From: Hydrogenothermaceae bacterium
GTDB lineage: Bacteria > Aquificota > Aquificia > Aquificales > Hydrogenothermaceae
Reading direction: 5' to 3'
NCBI GenBank assembly: GCA_026418455.1
Contig: JAOABH010000004.1
Span: 620,001 to 684,000 of the forward strand
Length of the DNA: 64,000 nt
This document shows, piece after piece, positions 38,895 through 47,394 of this stretch. How positions within the stretch are numbered: position 1 is the first letter of the stretch; every line of letters begins with the position of its first letter. The position numbers and the translations under genes are program-made. The notes under the pieces were generated by a model, which saw only the letters and a program-made list of their open reading frames with translations, searched no databases and was not told the origin of the DNA.

Positions 38895-39193
38895 CTCTCT
38901 ATCTCCTCCTTAAACTCCTGTGCCATTGTAGGATGGTTAAACTTCAAAGCCTTCTCTATCCCTCTCTCATAAGACTCTATAGCATTTTCAATATCTCCTA
39001 AATTAAGATAACACTGAGCCAAAGTTCTGTATGCTGCTCCTTGGTCTTCATACAAATTTAGATACTTCTTAAACTCAACTATGGATTCCTCGTACTTTCC
39101 AGCTTTGTAAAGTTCTAAAGCGAGACCATATAAACCCAACGGATTATTAGGATTCTTCTCCAAAGCCTTCCTTAACTCTTCTATTCTATCCAA
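38876..39193 (-). CDS. Small TPR protein
   Basis: This is a cytoplasmic helical-repeat protein of 105 aa from the chosen start. Two TPR units span about residues 15-90 (PLGLYGLALELYKAGKYEESIVEFKKYLNL; GAAYRTLAQCYLNLGDIENAIESYERGIEKA). The track start at 39259 overlaps the ComEA-like gene by 65 bp. A GGAGG lies 6 nt before TTG at 39193, which overlaps the previous gene's stop region only slightly, so TTG is preferred. The 3' end overlaps the 5' end of the glycosyltransferase in a different frame. The binding partner is unknown. Confidence 0.75.
   Translation of the reverse strand: MDRIEELRKALEKNPNNPLGLYGLALELYKAGKYEESIVEFKKYLNLYEDQGAAYRTLAQCYLNLGDIENAIESYERGIEKALKFNHPTMAQEFKEEIERLKQML
38892..38911 (-). 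promoter_or_regulatory. Shine-Dalgarno and ATT initiation region of the family 9 glycosyltransferase
   Basis: On the minus strand AAGGAGG (38911-38905) is followed after 10 nt by ATT AAA GCA (38894-). This is the only conceivable initiator upstream of the conserved KKVLVIRLSSLGD segment. The SD also forms part of Lys-Glu-Glu codons of the upstream TPR gene, so its presence could be partly coincidental. Confidence 0.5.
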
Positions 39194-39194
39194 C

Positions 39195-39515
39195 TCAATC
39201 CTCCGTTTTAATGTAATCTTTAAATTTGTCAAAGTTAGGTAAAAATTTAAGCTCTTCAACAGATTTAAAATATCCTTTTTTGTTTCTCATTTCTATGATT
39301 AAATTCGCCGTTTTTTCTCCTATGTAAGGAACGTCCTGTAATCTGTTTATATCAGCTGTGTTTATATTTACTTTCAAGCTTGACGGTATAAACTTAGGAG
39401 TCAAAGTAGGTTTAAAAGTGATTAAAACAAGAAAAATAATCAGTATTACGGTTATTATCCTTACCTGTAATGTCAGAAGTTCTCCGTCCGTAAGTAGAAA
39501 ATCTGATACCCTCAT
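39195..39515 (-). CDS. ComEA-like helix-hairpin-helix protein with TM anchor
   Basis: This is a 106-aa protein. A single TM helix (about 18-36: VRIITVILIIFLVLITF) is followed by a helix-hairpin-helix DNA-binding domain of the ComEA type (VNINTADINRLQDVPYIGEKTANLIIEMRNKKGYFKSVEEL). ComEA binds incoming DNA during natural transformation, and short membrane-anchored versions are common. It overlaps nurA by ATGA upstream. A DNA-uptake or DNA-repair role is suggested by the family and by the neighbouring nuclease, but cannot be separated here. Confidence 0.85.
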   Translation of the reverse strand: MRVSDFLLTDGELLTLQVRIITVILIIFLVLITFKPTLTPKFIPSSLKVNINTADINRLQDVPYIGEKTANLIIEMRNKKGYFKSVEELKFLPNFDKFKDYIKTED

Positions 39516-40651
39516 AAAACCTCTCTGCCAGTTATTGCCCTTTCAAGTCCAAGTTCTCTGATTATAAAATCCATATCTTCCTGAGTTATTCTTACTTCGT
39601 TATCTACTTTTTTAAGTAAAAAGGGATATCCATCAAAAGATATAGAGTAAAGTTTATCTATTGTATCCTCTATATTTACAGAATCTCTCTCTGAGTGTTG
39701 ATAAAACTCTATTAAATTTATAAATCTCCTATCTGCATACTTTGAGTATGTAGAAAATATATTTAAATCGGAAAGATAGTTTGCAATATCGTTAGGTATA
39801 TTACCAAAAGATGATTTTAGCTTCTGAACATCTTGAACTACAACTTGGGAGTATCCGTATGTTTTTATATACTTTGAAAAAAGTTTTATATCCGGAACAG
39901 ATGCTTTAAATATATCCACGCCGGAGCTTGTTTTTGCAACACCGATAACATCACTATCCTTTATGTTAAAAATCTTATACAAAAGATACATAAACTCGTA
40001 ATAGGCAAGTTTTGACTGAATAGCTTCTATATAATCAAGTCTCTGTTTTGAGCTATCAAGACTTTGAATTATTAACTCTCTAACCTCACCGGAAAGTGAA
40101 TATATATCTTCGTAGTTTTCAACCGTTCTTTTATCTATACTATCAAATATATCTCTGGCAATATTGTTGGTATAATCCTCGGCTTCGTCAGATTTTATAA
40201 ACCACTCTGATCTTGGAAATGGAGTTATAAGCCTACTTGTCAGTGTTCCATCAAACACTATTAAATCAGGTTTTTTTAAAACATACAATCTGTATATACT
40301 TTTAACCTCTGCCAAAAACATCAGTAAAGATAAGTAAGACTTTGCCACTTCTGGTTTTTTTGCTACAGATATAGTTATATCCCCTGTGAAGAATTCATCT
40401 TTTTCTCTACTTACAACATCATAAAAATACCCATAACCACCAAAAACCATAAGGTAAAAACCTAAATACTGCCGAATATTTAAAGAACCATCACTTACCA
40501 AAACGGAAAAGTTATCTTTTCTCTTCGGATTATACTCTGTCCATTTGTCTAAAATCTCCTCTTCTCTTAAAGAGAAATCTATATGTTTGTCAAGTAAGTT
40601 TTTCAGAATCTCTTTCTTATTTTTAAGTTTTTCGTAAAGTTTAACCTGCAT
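39512..40651 (-). CDS. nurA: NurA-domain nuclease-like protein
   Basis: This is a 379-aa soluble protein with features of the NurA family, nucleases that work with the HerA helicase in end resection. An early acidic motif VLVSDGSLNIRQYLG and a second Asp block PDLIVFDGTLTSRL occupy the positions of NurA active-site motifs. Another block, GVAKTSSGVDIFK, and the C-terminal YPFLLKKVDNEVRITQEDMDFII fit the usual family end. No herA is in the window. The call is by motif pattern, not by a search. It is the first gene of the long minus operon and diverges from the UPF0114 gene. Confidence 0.6.
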   Translation of the reverse strand: MQVKLYEKLKNKKEILKNLLDKHIDFSLREEEILDKWTEYNPKRKDNFSVLVSDGSLNIRQYLGFYLMVFGGYGYFYDVVSREKDEFFTGDITISVAKKPEVAKSYLSLLMFLAEVKSIYRLYVLKKPDLIVFDGTLTSRLITPFPRSEWFIKSDEAEDYTNNIARDIFDSIDKRTVENYEDIYSLSGEVRELIIQSLDSSKQRLDYIEAIQSKLAYYEFMYLLYKIFNIKDSDVIGVAKTSSGVDIFKASVPDIKLFSKYIKTYGYSQVVVQDVQKLKSSFGNIPNDIANYLSDLNIFSTYSKYADRRFINLIEFYQHSERDSVNIEDTIDKLYSISFDGYPFLLKKVDNEVRITQEDMDFIIRELGLERAITGREVL

Positions 40652-40708
40652 AATTAAAATCCCTGTGTGTGGTAAAATGTATTATAACATAGCTGTGGAG
40701 GTAAAAAG

Positions 40709-41257
40709 TTGAACAAATTAGAGCAGATATTTGAAAGACTTATATGGGAAAGTAGGCTTATGGTTATATTGGCAGTTTTGGCATCTATATTTGCAGCCTT
40801 AGTATTAACAATAATGGGAAGTTACGATATATTGATGGTTTTTTTAGAGCTGTTTCATGCATTTTCAGATAAAGAAATTTACGAACAGTTTCATAAAGAT
40901 GCTGTTATACATATAATAAGTGCAATAGATGCTTACCTTATAGCAACTGTATTACTGATTTTTGGTATAGGATTATATGAACTTTTTGTAAGTAAAATAG
41001 ATCATGCAGAGAAAGACACAAAATCTTCAAGAGTTCTTATTATACACTCTTTAGATCAGTTAAAAGACAAGCTTGCAAAGGTTATAGTTATGGTTCTTAT
41101 TGTTACTTTTTTCAAGTATGCCGTTTCTTTCAAGTATGAGGATATTTTAAGCCTGTTTTATCTGTCTGTAGGTATAATACTTATAGCATTGGCTATATTT
41201 TTTCTTGCAAAATCTCACGAAAAGCATAAATTAGAGACTAACCACGAAGAACATTGA
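40709..41257 (+). CDS. UPF0114 (YqhA-like) membrane protein
   Basis: This is an inner-membrane protein of 182 aa. The family N-terminus ERLIWESRLMVILAVLASIFAALVLTIMGSYD is followed by HIISAIDAYLIATVLLIFGIGLYELFVSKID and two further TM helices (about 130-150, 155-172). Function is unknown for the family. It starts with TTG, with GGAGGT 6 nt upstream. The next gene (HMA protein) begins 15 bp after its stop, so the copper ATPase genes are probably on the same transcript. Confidence 0.85.
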   Translation: MNKLEQIFERLIWESRLMVILAVLASIFAALVLTIMGSYDILMVFLELFHAFSDKEIYEQFHKDAVIHIISAIDAYLIATVLLIFGIGLYELFVSKIDHAEKDTKSSRVLIIHSLDQLKDKLAKVIVMVLIVTFFKYAVSFKYEDILSLFYLSVGIILIALAIFFLAKSHEKHKLETNHEEH

Positions 41258-41272
41258 TAATAGGTGAATAGT

Positions 41273-41623
41273 ATGAAAGGTGATATTTTAGTTTTAATAT
41301 CTTCTTTAAGTTTAATAGGTGGAATCTCTTGGTTTTTCTTTGGTGGAAAGAAAAAGGAATCGGAAGATGAAACATTTACAGGAGATCTGGAAACAGTAGA
41401 GTTTAATACAACAGGAATGCACTGTGCTGGATGTGCTGCTGGTATTGAAGCAACCGTAAAACTGCTTGATGGAGTTAAGACAGCATCTGTTAATTTTGGA
41501 ACTTCAAAAGGAATATTCACATTTGACCCATCAAAGGTAAAGAAGGAAGATATAATAAACAAAATAAGAGAGTTGGGATATGATGTCAGTTTAAACTTGG
41601 AGGATTTTGAAAAAAAAAGTTAG
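41273..41623 (+). CDS. Membrane-anchored heavy-metal-binding (HMA) protein, zero-frame product of a split copper ATPase gene
   Basis: This is a 116-aa product. A TM helix (about 6-24: ILVLISSLSLIGGISWFFFGG) and a charged linker lead to an HMA domain with the copper-binding motif TGMHCAGCAAGIE, ending IRELGYDVSLNLEDFEKK then S and stop. The domain is what normally forms the N-terminus of a CopA ATPase. The stop TAG follows directly after a run of nine A. A one-base backward slip continues into the ATPase frame. ATG at 41273 is used because the track GTG lies in the SD AGGTGA. It could be a stand-alone membrane copper chaperone, the N-terminus of the ATPase, or both. Confidence 0.85.
   Translation: MKGDILVLISSLSLIGGISWFFFGGKKKESEDETFTGDLETVEFNTTGMHCAGCAAGIEATVKLLDGVKTASVNFGTSKGIFTFDPSKVKKEDIINKIRELGYDVSLNLEDFEKKS
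41599..41620 (+). other. Candidate -1 ribosomal frameshift or polymerase slippage site (A9 tract)
   Basis: The zero-frame codons are GAA AAA AAA AGT TAG. Bases 41611-41617 form the canonical heptamer A_AAA_AAA, and the full A run is 41610-41618. After a -1 shift the next codons are AAG TTA GAG, which read straight through into the P-type ATPase. GGAGG at 41599-41603, six bases before the A run, resembles the internal Shine-Dalgarno stimulator of E. coli dnaX. Downstream, AGATTAA and TTAATCT (41646-41677 region) could pair weakly. A homopolymer sequencing error is the main alternative. Confidence 0.7.
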
Positions 41624-41691
41624 AGGAGATAGGTGATCTTAAAAAGAGATTAACCGTATCCGTTGTTTGTTTAATCTTTCTCTTCTTTTCA

Positions 41692-43551
41692 ATGTTTCTA
41701 CCTGATCCTACCAATCACTATTTTCAGTTTGTTTTTGCATCTATCATTCAGTTTTATGCCGGAATGGAGTTTTTCAGGTCTTCTATTATAGCTTTAAAGA
41801 ACAGACTAGCTGATATGAATCTACTTGTATCTATAGGGACATTCTCCGCATATTTATACTCTGTATTTGTATTATTCTTTGGTAATTTGCTACCGGAAAA
41901 TGTGAGGCATATCTACTTTGAAGCAAGTGGGTCTGTAATAACTTTTGTTTTACTTGGAAGATTTCTTGAGGCAAAGGCAAAGTTTAAAGCTACAGACTTT
42001 ATGAAAAAACTTTTAAATCTAAAGCCAAAAAAAGCAACAGTCGTAGTTGATGGAAAAGAGTATGAGATAAACGCTGAGAACATAGTAAAAGGAGATATTG
42101 TAATTATTAAACCGGGAGATGTTATTCCGGTAGATGGTGTTGTTTTGGAAGGACAGTCAGAAGTTGATAAATCAAGTATAACCGGAGAGTCTAAACCAGA
42201 GTTTGTAAAAGTAGGAGATACAGTTATATCGGGAAGTGTGAACCAGATAGGTGTTTTAAAGATAAAAGCTTTAAAAAGTGCAAAAGAAAGTGTTATAAAC
42301 CAGATAATAGATTTGCTATTACAAGCTCAAAGTAGAAAGCCACAGATAGGAAGGTTTGCTGACAGAATAACTCAGTTTTTCGTCCCGATTGTTCTTATAG
42401 TTGCAATACTGACTTTTGACTTATGGTATGTATTTTTCAACTCTATTGAATATGCTTTTGTCAATATGGTTGCTGTATTGGTTATAGCCTGTCCCTGTGC
42501 ATTGGGACTTGCAACTCCCATTGCCATAGTGAATACTGTTGGAAGAGGTGCAAAAGAGGGTATTCTATTTAAAAATCCGGAAATTATAGAAAAGATAACA
42601 AAAATAGATATTGCCGTTTTTGATAAAACTGGGACATTAACAACAGGAAAGATGGAAGTTAAGGAAAGTTTGATAGTAGATGATAGGTTTTTACCCTATA
42701 TTTACTCCTTAGAAAAAGATATAAATCATCCAATATCTAAAGCCATAGTTAAATTTTTAGGGGATGTAAGAGAGGAAAAGTTAGAATCTAAAACAGTTAT
42801 AGCGGGAGAAGGTATAATCGGAAAAGCAGACGAAAATCTTATCATTGTGGGAAATTTGAAGATATTGGAAAGGTATAACATTAAGATGAGTAAAGATGTT
42901 GAAAGTTTTTATAACAGATACAAGGAAAAAGGAGATACTGTAGTATTTGCAGCTGTAGAAAAGGAGATTGTTGCAGTTTTCTCTATCTCCGACAATCTAA
43001 GGAAGGAAGCAAGAGAGGTTATAGAGTATTTAAAAAACAGAGGTGTAAAAACCGTTATGTTAACAGGAGATAATCAGACTGTAGCCAGAGAGATCGGATC
43101 CCAGCTAAATATAGATGAATACAGAGCAAATCTAACACCATTAGATAAATACAACGAAATTATAAAATTCAAAAATCAAGGTAAAAATGTTATGTTCGTA
43201 GGAGATGGGATAAATGATGCTCCGGCAATGTCAGCTTCTGATATAGGTATAGCAGTAGAAAGTTCAACAGATATAGCAAAGGAAAGCGGAGATATAATCC
43301 TGATGAACACAGATTTAAAAGGTGTGATTAAAGCTTTAAATCTATCTGTAATAGGTCTCAAAATAATAAAGCAAAATCTCTTTTGGGCCTACATATACAA
43401 CATCATAGGAATTCCTTTGGCAGTAGGTTTATTTTATCCTATATTCGGAGTTTTACTTAATCCAGTGTATGCCGGTATAGCAATGTCTCTAAGTTCAGTC
43501 AGTGTAGTTCTCAATAGTTTGAGGATAAGATTGGTTAAGATAGATAAATGA
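41692..43551 (+). CDS. copA: Copper-exporting P1B-type ATPase, catalytic part (-1 frame)
   Basis: This ATP-driven Cu+ exporter sits in the inner membrane. The ORF has the TGES actuator motif (164-167), the CPC metal site (267-269), phosphorylated Asp311 in FDKTGTLTTG, the HP motif in DINHPISKAIV, MLTGDNQT and GDGINDAPAMS. The listed ATG falls inside the first ATPase TM helix. The same frame is open upstream to the A9 tract and encodes KLEEIGDLKKRLTVSVVCLI, the normal CopA linker and TM start. No SD precedes this ATG. The natural product is therefore probably an HMA-ATPase polyprotein of about 759 aa (41273-43551) made by a -1 shift. Confidence 0.9.
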   Translation: MFLPDPTNHYFQFVFASIIQFYAGMEFFRSSIIALKNRLADMNLLVSIGTFSAYLYSVFVLFFGNLLPENVRHIYFEASGSVITFVLLGRFLEAKAKFKATDFMKKLLNLKPKKATVVVDGKEYEINAENIVKGDIVIIKPGDVIPVDGVVLEGQSEVDKSSITGESKPEFVKVGDTVISGSVNQIGVLKIKALKSAKESVINQIIDLLLQAQSRKPQIGRFADRITQFFVPIVLIVAILTFDLWYVFFNSIEYAFVNMVAVLVIACPCALGLATPIAIVNTVGRGAKEGILFKNPEIIEKITKIDIAVFDKTGTLTTGKMEVKESLIVDDRFLPYIYSLEKDINHPISKAIVKFLGDVREEKLESKTVIAGEGIIGKADENLIIVGNLKILERYNIKMSKDVESFYNRYKEKGDTVVFAAVEKEIVAVFSISDNLRKEAREVIEYLKNRGVKTVMLTGDNQTVAREIGSQLNIDEYRANLTPLDKYNEIIKFKNQGKNVMFVGDGINDAPAMSASDIGIAVESSTDIAKESGDIILMNTDLKGVIKALNLSVIGLKIIKQNLFWAYIYNIIGIPLAVGLFYPIFGVLLNPVYAGIAMSLSSVSVVLNSLRIRLVKIDK

Positions 43552-43560
43552 CAATCATCA

Positions 43561-43590
43561 TTACATTTCAAAAAGGACATATATTAAAAT
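43561..43590 (+). promoter_or_regulatory. Candidate promoter for the U32 peptidase-like gene
   Basis: TTACAT (43561-43566) and TAAAAT (43585-43590) are 18 bp apart, with the start codon about 29 bp downstream of the -10. It lies in the 67-bp gap after the copper ATPase. Both boxes deviate from consensus by one or two bases. Confidence 0.4.
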
Positions 43591-43618
43591 CTATAAAAAA
43601 CATCTTAGAGGTGATCTT

Positions 43619-44851
43619 ATGAATAAACCTGAAATACTTGCACCTGTTGGACATTACGAAGGACTTGCTGCTGTTATAAAAGCAGGGGCAGATGCTATAT
43701 ATATGGGCTGTGGTAAATTAAACCAGAGAGCCTTAAAAAGTGAGTTTGATATAAAAGATGTGGCAGAGATAAGGAAAATCACACAGGATAAAGGTTTAAA
43801 ACAGTACATAGTATTAAACTCAATAGTATTTGAAGATGATATTCCTTGGTTAAACGAGACATTAGATCAGCTTAAAGAGATAGGAGTAGATGCTGTCATC
43901 GGTTGGGATATGGCTGTGTTATCTGGAGCAATACAGAGAGGTATCACTACTCACCTATCTACCATGGCTTCAGTTTCAAACTCACAGGCTGCACTGTTTT
44001 ATCAACAGCTTGGAGTAAAGAGAATTGTCCCAGCAAGAGAAGTGAAGCTTGAAGGACTTTTAGCTCTGAAAGAAAAAACCGACCTTGAGATAGAGATTTT
44101 TGTCCACGGTGCTATGTGTATGGCTGTGTCCGGAAGATGTTTTTTAAGCCATGATGTATTTGAGACTTCTGGTAATAGAGGAGAGTGTTATCAAGTTTGT
44201 AGACACGAGTTTGAAGTAAAGATAACATCAAAGAATACAGGAACGGACTTCATACTTGGCTCTGACTATATACTATCTGCAAGAGATTTGGTAACACTAA
44301 ACTTCATAGACAAACTTATGTGGGCTGATAGCTGGAAGATAGAGGGAAGAAATAAAAACCCAGATTATGCATACCTTGTAACATACGCATACAGAGAAGC
44401 AAGAGATAGAATACTAAATGGAGAGTGGAACACGAAAGGATACCAAGATCTATGGGATCTACTTGAGAGAGCATATCATAGAGAGTGGGATAGTGGATTT
44501 TACTTCGGACAAGGACTGTTTGGTTTAAATGCTTCCATAGCAAAGGAGAAAAAAGTTTATGTGGGAGAGGTTATAAAGTATTATCCTAAAATATCTGTTG
44601 CAGAAGTTAGGATAGTAAATAATCCAATGAAAATTGGAGATACAATCCATATAATAGGAAAAACTACCGGTGTTGTGAGGCAAAAAGTGGAATCTATGCA
44701 GATTGATAGACAGAATATAGAAGTTGCAGAGAGAGGAATGGTTGTAGGACTAAAAACAAATGAAAAAGTAAGAGTTGGAGATAAAGTTTACCTAATGCAA
44801 GAAGTAGATGTTTCTGAAATTTTAGAGAAGAAAAGTCCTGCTAATGTTTAG
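43619..44851 (+). CDS. trhP: U32 family protein, TrhP/YegQ-like tRNA hydroxylation factor
   Basis: This protein has 410 aa: an N-terminal TIM-barrel (PEILAPVGHYEGLAAVIKAGADAIYMG) and the U32 signature EIFVHGAMCMAVSGRCFLSHDV, with a Cys-rich block (GECYQVCRHEF) that fits an Fe-S cluster. A C-terminal domain of about 90 residues (EVIKYYPKISVAEVRIVN...VGDKVYLM) is included. E. coli TrhP and Bacillus relatives use prephenate and Fe-S chemistry to make 5-hydroxyuridine at tRNA position 34; the old label is 'peptidase U32'. SD AGAGGTGAT precedes the ATG. The stop overlaps the convergent GGDEF-EAL gene by 4 bp. Confidence 0.85.
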   Translation: MNKPEILAPVGHYEGLAAVIKAGADAIYMGCGKLNQRALKSEFDIKDVAEIRKITQDKGLKQYIVLNSIVFEDDIPWLNETLDQLKEIGVDAVIGWDMAVLSGAIQRGITTHLSTMASVSNSQAALFYQQLGVKRIVPAREVKLEGLLALKEKTDLEIEIFVHGAMCMAVSGRCFLSHDVFETSGNRGECYQVCRHEFEVKITSKNTGTDFILGSDYILSARDLVTLNFIDKLMWADSWKIEGRNKNPDYAYLVTYAYREARDRILNGEWNTKGYQDLWDLLERAYHREWDSGFYFGQGLFGLNASIAKEKKVYVGEVIKYYPKISVAEVRIVNNPMKIGDTIHIIGKTTGVVRQKVESMQIDRQNIEVAERGMVVGLKTNEKVRVGDKVYLMQEVDVSEILEKKSPANV

Positions 44852-47361
44852 ATATCTTTAACAGGTTTTGAAAAATAAAAACCTTGTACATAATCTACAC
44901 CTACACTCTTTAGAGTTTCAAACTCTTGCTGAGTCTCAACCATCTCAGCAAGGGTCTTTATATTTTTGTGTTTTGCAATTTTAACTATACTCTCCACTAT
45001 TACCCTATCATCTACATCTTTATCTATATTAGATATTAAGGAGCCATCAATCTTGATTATATCAACATTAAAGTGTTTCAAATATATGAAGTTAGAATAT
45101 CCAGCACCAAAATCATCAATAGCAAATTTAAAACCTAAGTACTTTCCATATCTTATAAACTCTTTAACTTTGATAAGCTCAGTCATAGCCTCTTCCTCTG
45201 TAATTTCAAGGACAATATTTTCCGGCTTTAATCCATAAAATATAACCTTATTGTGTAAAGTATCTAAATTTTTAACGTCAGAAAGGTAAAGTTTACTTAG
45301 ATTGAAAAACAGCATTTTATCTTTCACACCTCTATTATCTAAATACTCAATAGCCTTTTCCTGAATTGCATTGTCTATCTTAAAACCAAGTCCAAACTTC
45401 AGAACATCATTGATGAATGCATACGCCGGCGTATAACCATTTTTCTCAGGGTCGTATATCCTGGCAAGAATCTCATAACCTACAACAGATTCTGACTCTA
45501 CATCAAAAATAGGCTGATAGAAAGGAACTATTCTATCCTCTTCTAAAGCTTTAGTTATAATATCCTTAGCTTCAAACTCCAACTTAACTACATTCTCTAT
45601 CTCTTCTTTTGGTAAAATAACAGCTCTATTTTTACCTTCTCTCTTTGCTTTATACAAGGCTATATCGGCAGCTTTCACAAGCTCATTAGGAGTTTCTCCA
45701 TGCTCGTAGAGAGTTGCTACACCAATACTGATAGTCAATTTTATATTATTGCCGTCTATTTGAAATTTATATATCTCTATAGAAGATCTTATCCTCTCAG
45801 CAACTTCTAAAGCTGCATCTTTATCAGAGTTTGGTAGTATAACAAGGAACTCCTCTCCTCCATATCTTCCGACTGTGTCTACTCCTCTTACACTCTCTCT
45901 TATAATATTTGCTATAGATTTCAAAACGACATCTCCCGCATCATGGCCGTATGTATCATTTATAACCTTAAAGTCATCTATATCCATCAGTAAAACGGAT
46001 AGAGGTTTGTTAAACCTTTTTGATAACTCTATAAACTTGTTTAGATCTGACATCAACTTCCTTCTGTTTGGAAGCTTTGTTAAGAAATCTTGAGTAGCCA
46101 GATTATTTATATTCACTATATAAACAAAGTCTGAAAGAATTATATCTATATACTTTCTATCTTCTTCGGAGAGAGTTTCTCTCAACACTCCTATAAAGAT
46201 AATGCCTATATTATCTTCTATACTTTTTCTCATAACTATATAACTTCTACCATCTATCTCAACAGATGTTTTTCCACTCTGTTTTAAAGTTTCAATAACA
46301 TTATCCTCAATTGATCTTCTTATTTTTATATATCTATCAGATTTTATATACTCCTCTGATCCATCCGTTGATTGCATTATAAGGATACTTCCATTTAAAT
46401 TCATTATCTTATCTATCTGATTGAGAACATAAAGGCCAAAGTTATGAATATTGTTGGTCATTGATATCATTTTATTAACAGTCTCAAATATAAGATCCAT
46501 CTTTTGACGATTTCTCACTAACAGTCTTCTAAAATCCTCCAACGTTTTAGATATTAGAGCCAATTCATCACTACCAAATTTATGTAAATTTATCCTTACT
46601 TTTTCTATTCCCTCTATGTTAAACTCGTTTAACTTCCTTATTATATACATAAGAGGAAAAAGTAATACTTTTCTTACAAATCCATAAATTACTAAAGATA
46701 CACCAATGAGAATAACTAAAAACAGAGATACATCTTTTAAAGAGGAGAAGATGGAGTTTTTAATAACAAATGACCTTTCTATACAACCTATTAAATAAAA
46801 ATCTGAATCTCTATACTTCTCTTTACTGCATATTTTACCTGCCTTATCTATACTCCCCACTTCAAAAATCGGATTAAATTTAGAGATAACTCCAGTTCTT
46901 GCCTGTATAATATCATATAAAAAATGTTTATCCAAAGATATCAGGTATCCATCGACATTTATAATGATTATCTCATCTCTTAAGCTATATCTATAACTAC
47001 TTTCTACTCTGTCTGTTTTTTGGATCTCTTTTATCCATCTTTCTTTCCTTAACTCTTCCACCATACCTGCTTCTATTAATTTTTGAATTTTATCTGTATA
47101 CACATCAAGTTTTTGCTGACTTAAATGTTGTCTTATCTTAGTTGCAAGAGATATATTACTCTGTGCTATGTTTAGATTTTCCTGGATTTTTAAAACACTA
47201 AAAACTACACCTGTCAAAATAGAAGAGAATACAAATATAGACAAAAACATAACTGTTATTTTTAAAGCAAACGATCTAATCCTTAGAACATTTTCTACGA
47301 AGAGATTTATCTTAAAACATATTCTATGTTCCTCTAACTTCTTAGCTATACATTTAGACAT
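44848..47361 (-). CDS. Membrane GGDEF-EAL cyclic-di-GMP protein
   Basis: This 837-aa signalling protein has TM1 (about 30-58), a periplasmic sensor region of about 150 residues and TM2 (about 206-228). A HAMP-like stretch and a GAF-like segment (about 285-415) come next. The GGDEF domain has active motif YGGEEF and an inhibitory I-site RGVD placed five residues before it. The EAL domain starts YEILARI (EIL for EAL) and keeps the Asn, Glu, DDFGAGYS, KIDGSL and AEMVET residues needed for hydrolysis. Both synthesis and breakdown of c-di-GMP are therefore possible. AAGGA lies 5 nt before the ATG, and a sigma-28-like promoter precedes it. Confidence 0.93.
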   Translation of the reverse strand: MSKCIAKKLEEHRICFKINLFVENVLRIRSFALKITVMFLSIFVFSSILTGVVFSVLKIQENLNIAQSNISLATKIRQHLSQQKLDVYTDKIQKLIEAGMVEELRKERWIKEIQKTDRVESSYRYSLRDEIIIINVDGYLISLDKHFLYDIIQARTGVISKFNPIFEVGSIDKAGKICSKEKYRDSDFYLIGCIERSFVIKNSIFSSLKDVSLFLVILIGVSLVIYGFVRKVLLFPLMYIIRKLNEFNIEGIEKVRINLHKFGSDELALISKTLEDFRRLLVRNRQKMDLIFETVNKMISMTNNIHNFGLYVLNQIDKIMNLNGSILIMQSTDGSEEYIKSDRYIKIRRSIEDNVIETLKQSGKTSVEIDGRSYIVMRKSIEDNIGIIFIGVLRETLSEEDRKYIDIILSDFVYIVNINNLATQDFLTKLPNRRKLMSDLNKFIELSKRFNKPLSVLLMDIDDFKVINDTYGHDAGDVVLKSIANIIRESVRGVDTVGRYGGEEFLVILPNSDKDAALEVAERIRSSIEIYKFQIDGNNIKLTISIGVATLYEHGETPNELVKAADIALYKAKREGKNRAVILPKEEIENVVKLEFEAKDIITKALEEDRIVPFYQPIFDVESESVVGYEILARIYDPEKNGYTPAYAFINDVLKFGLGFKIDNAIQEKAIEYLDNRGVKDKMLFFNLSKLYLSDVKNLDTLHNKVIFYGLKPENIVLEITEEEAMTELIKVKEFIRYGKYLGFKFAIDDFGAGYSNFIYLKHFNVDIIKIDGSLISNIDKDVDDRVIVESIVKIAKHKNIKTLAEMVETQQEFETLKSVGVDYVQGFYFSKPVKDI

Positions 47362-47394
47362 AAATTTCCTTTCATTTGGTCGGTGTTAAATACA

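Noticed and set aside
41215-41562. 115-aa minus ORF across the HMA gene
   Set aside because: Antisense shadow of a gene with a clear metal-binding motif.
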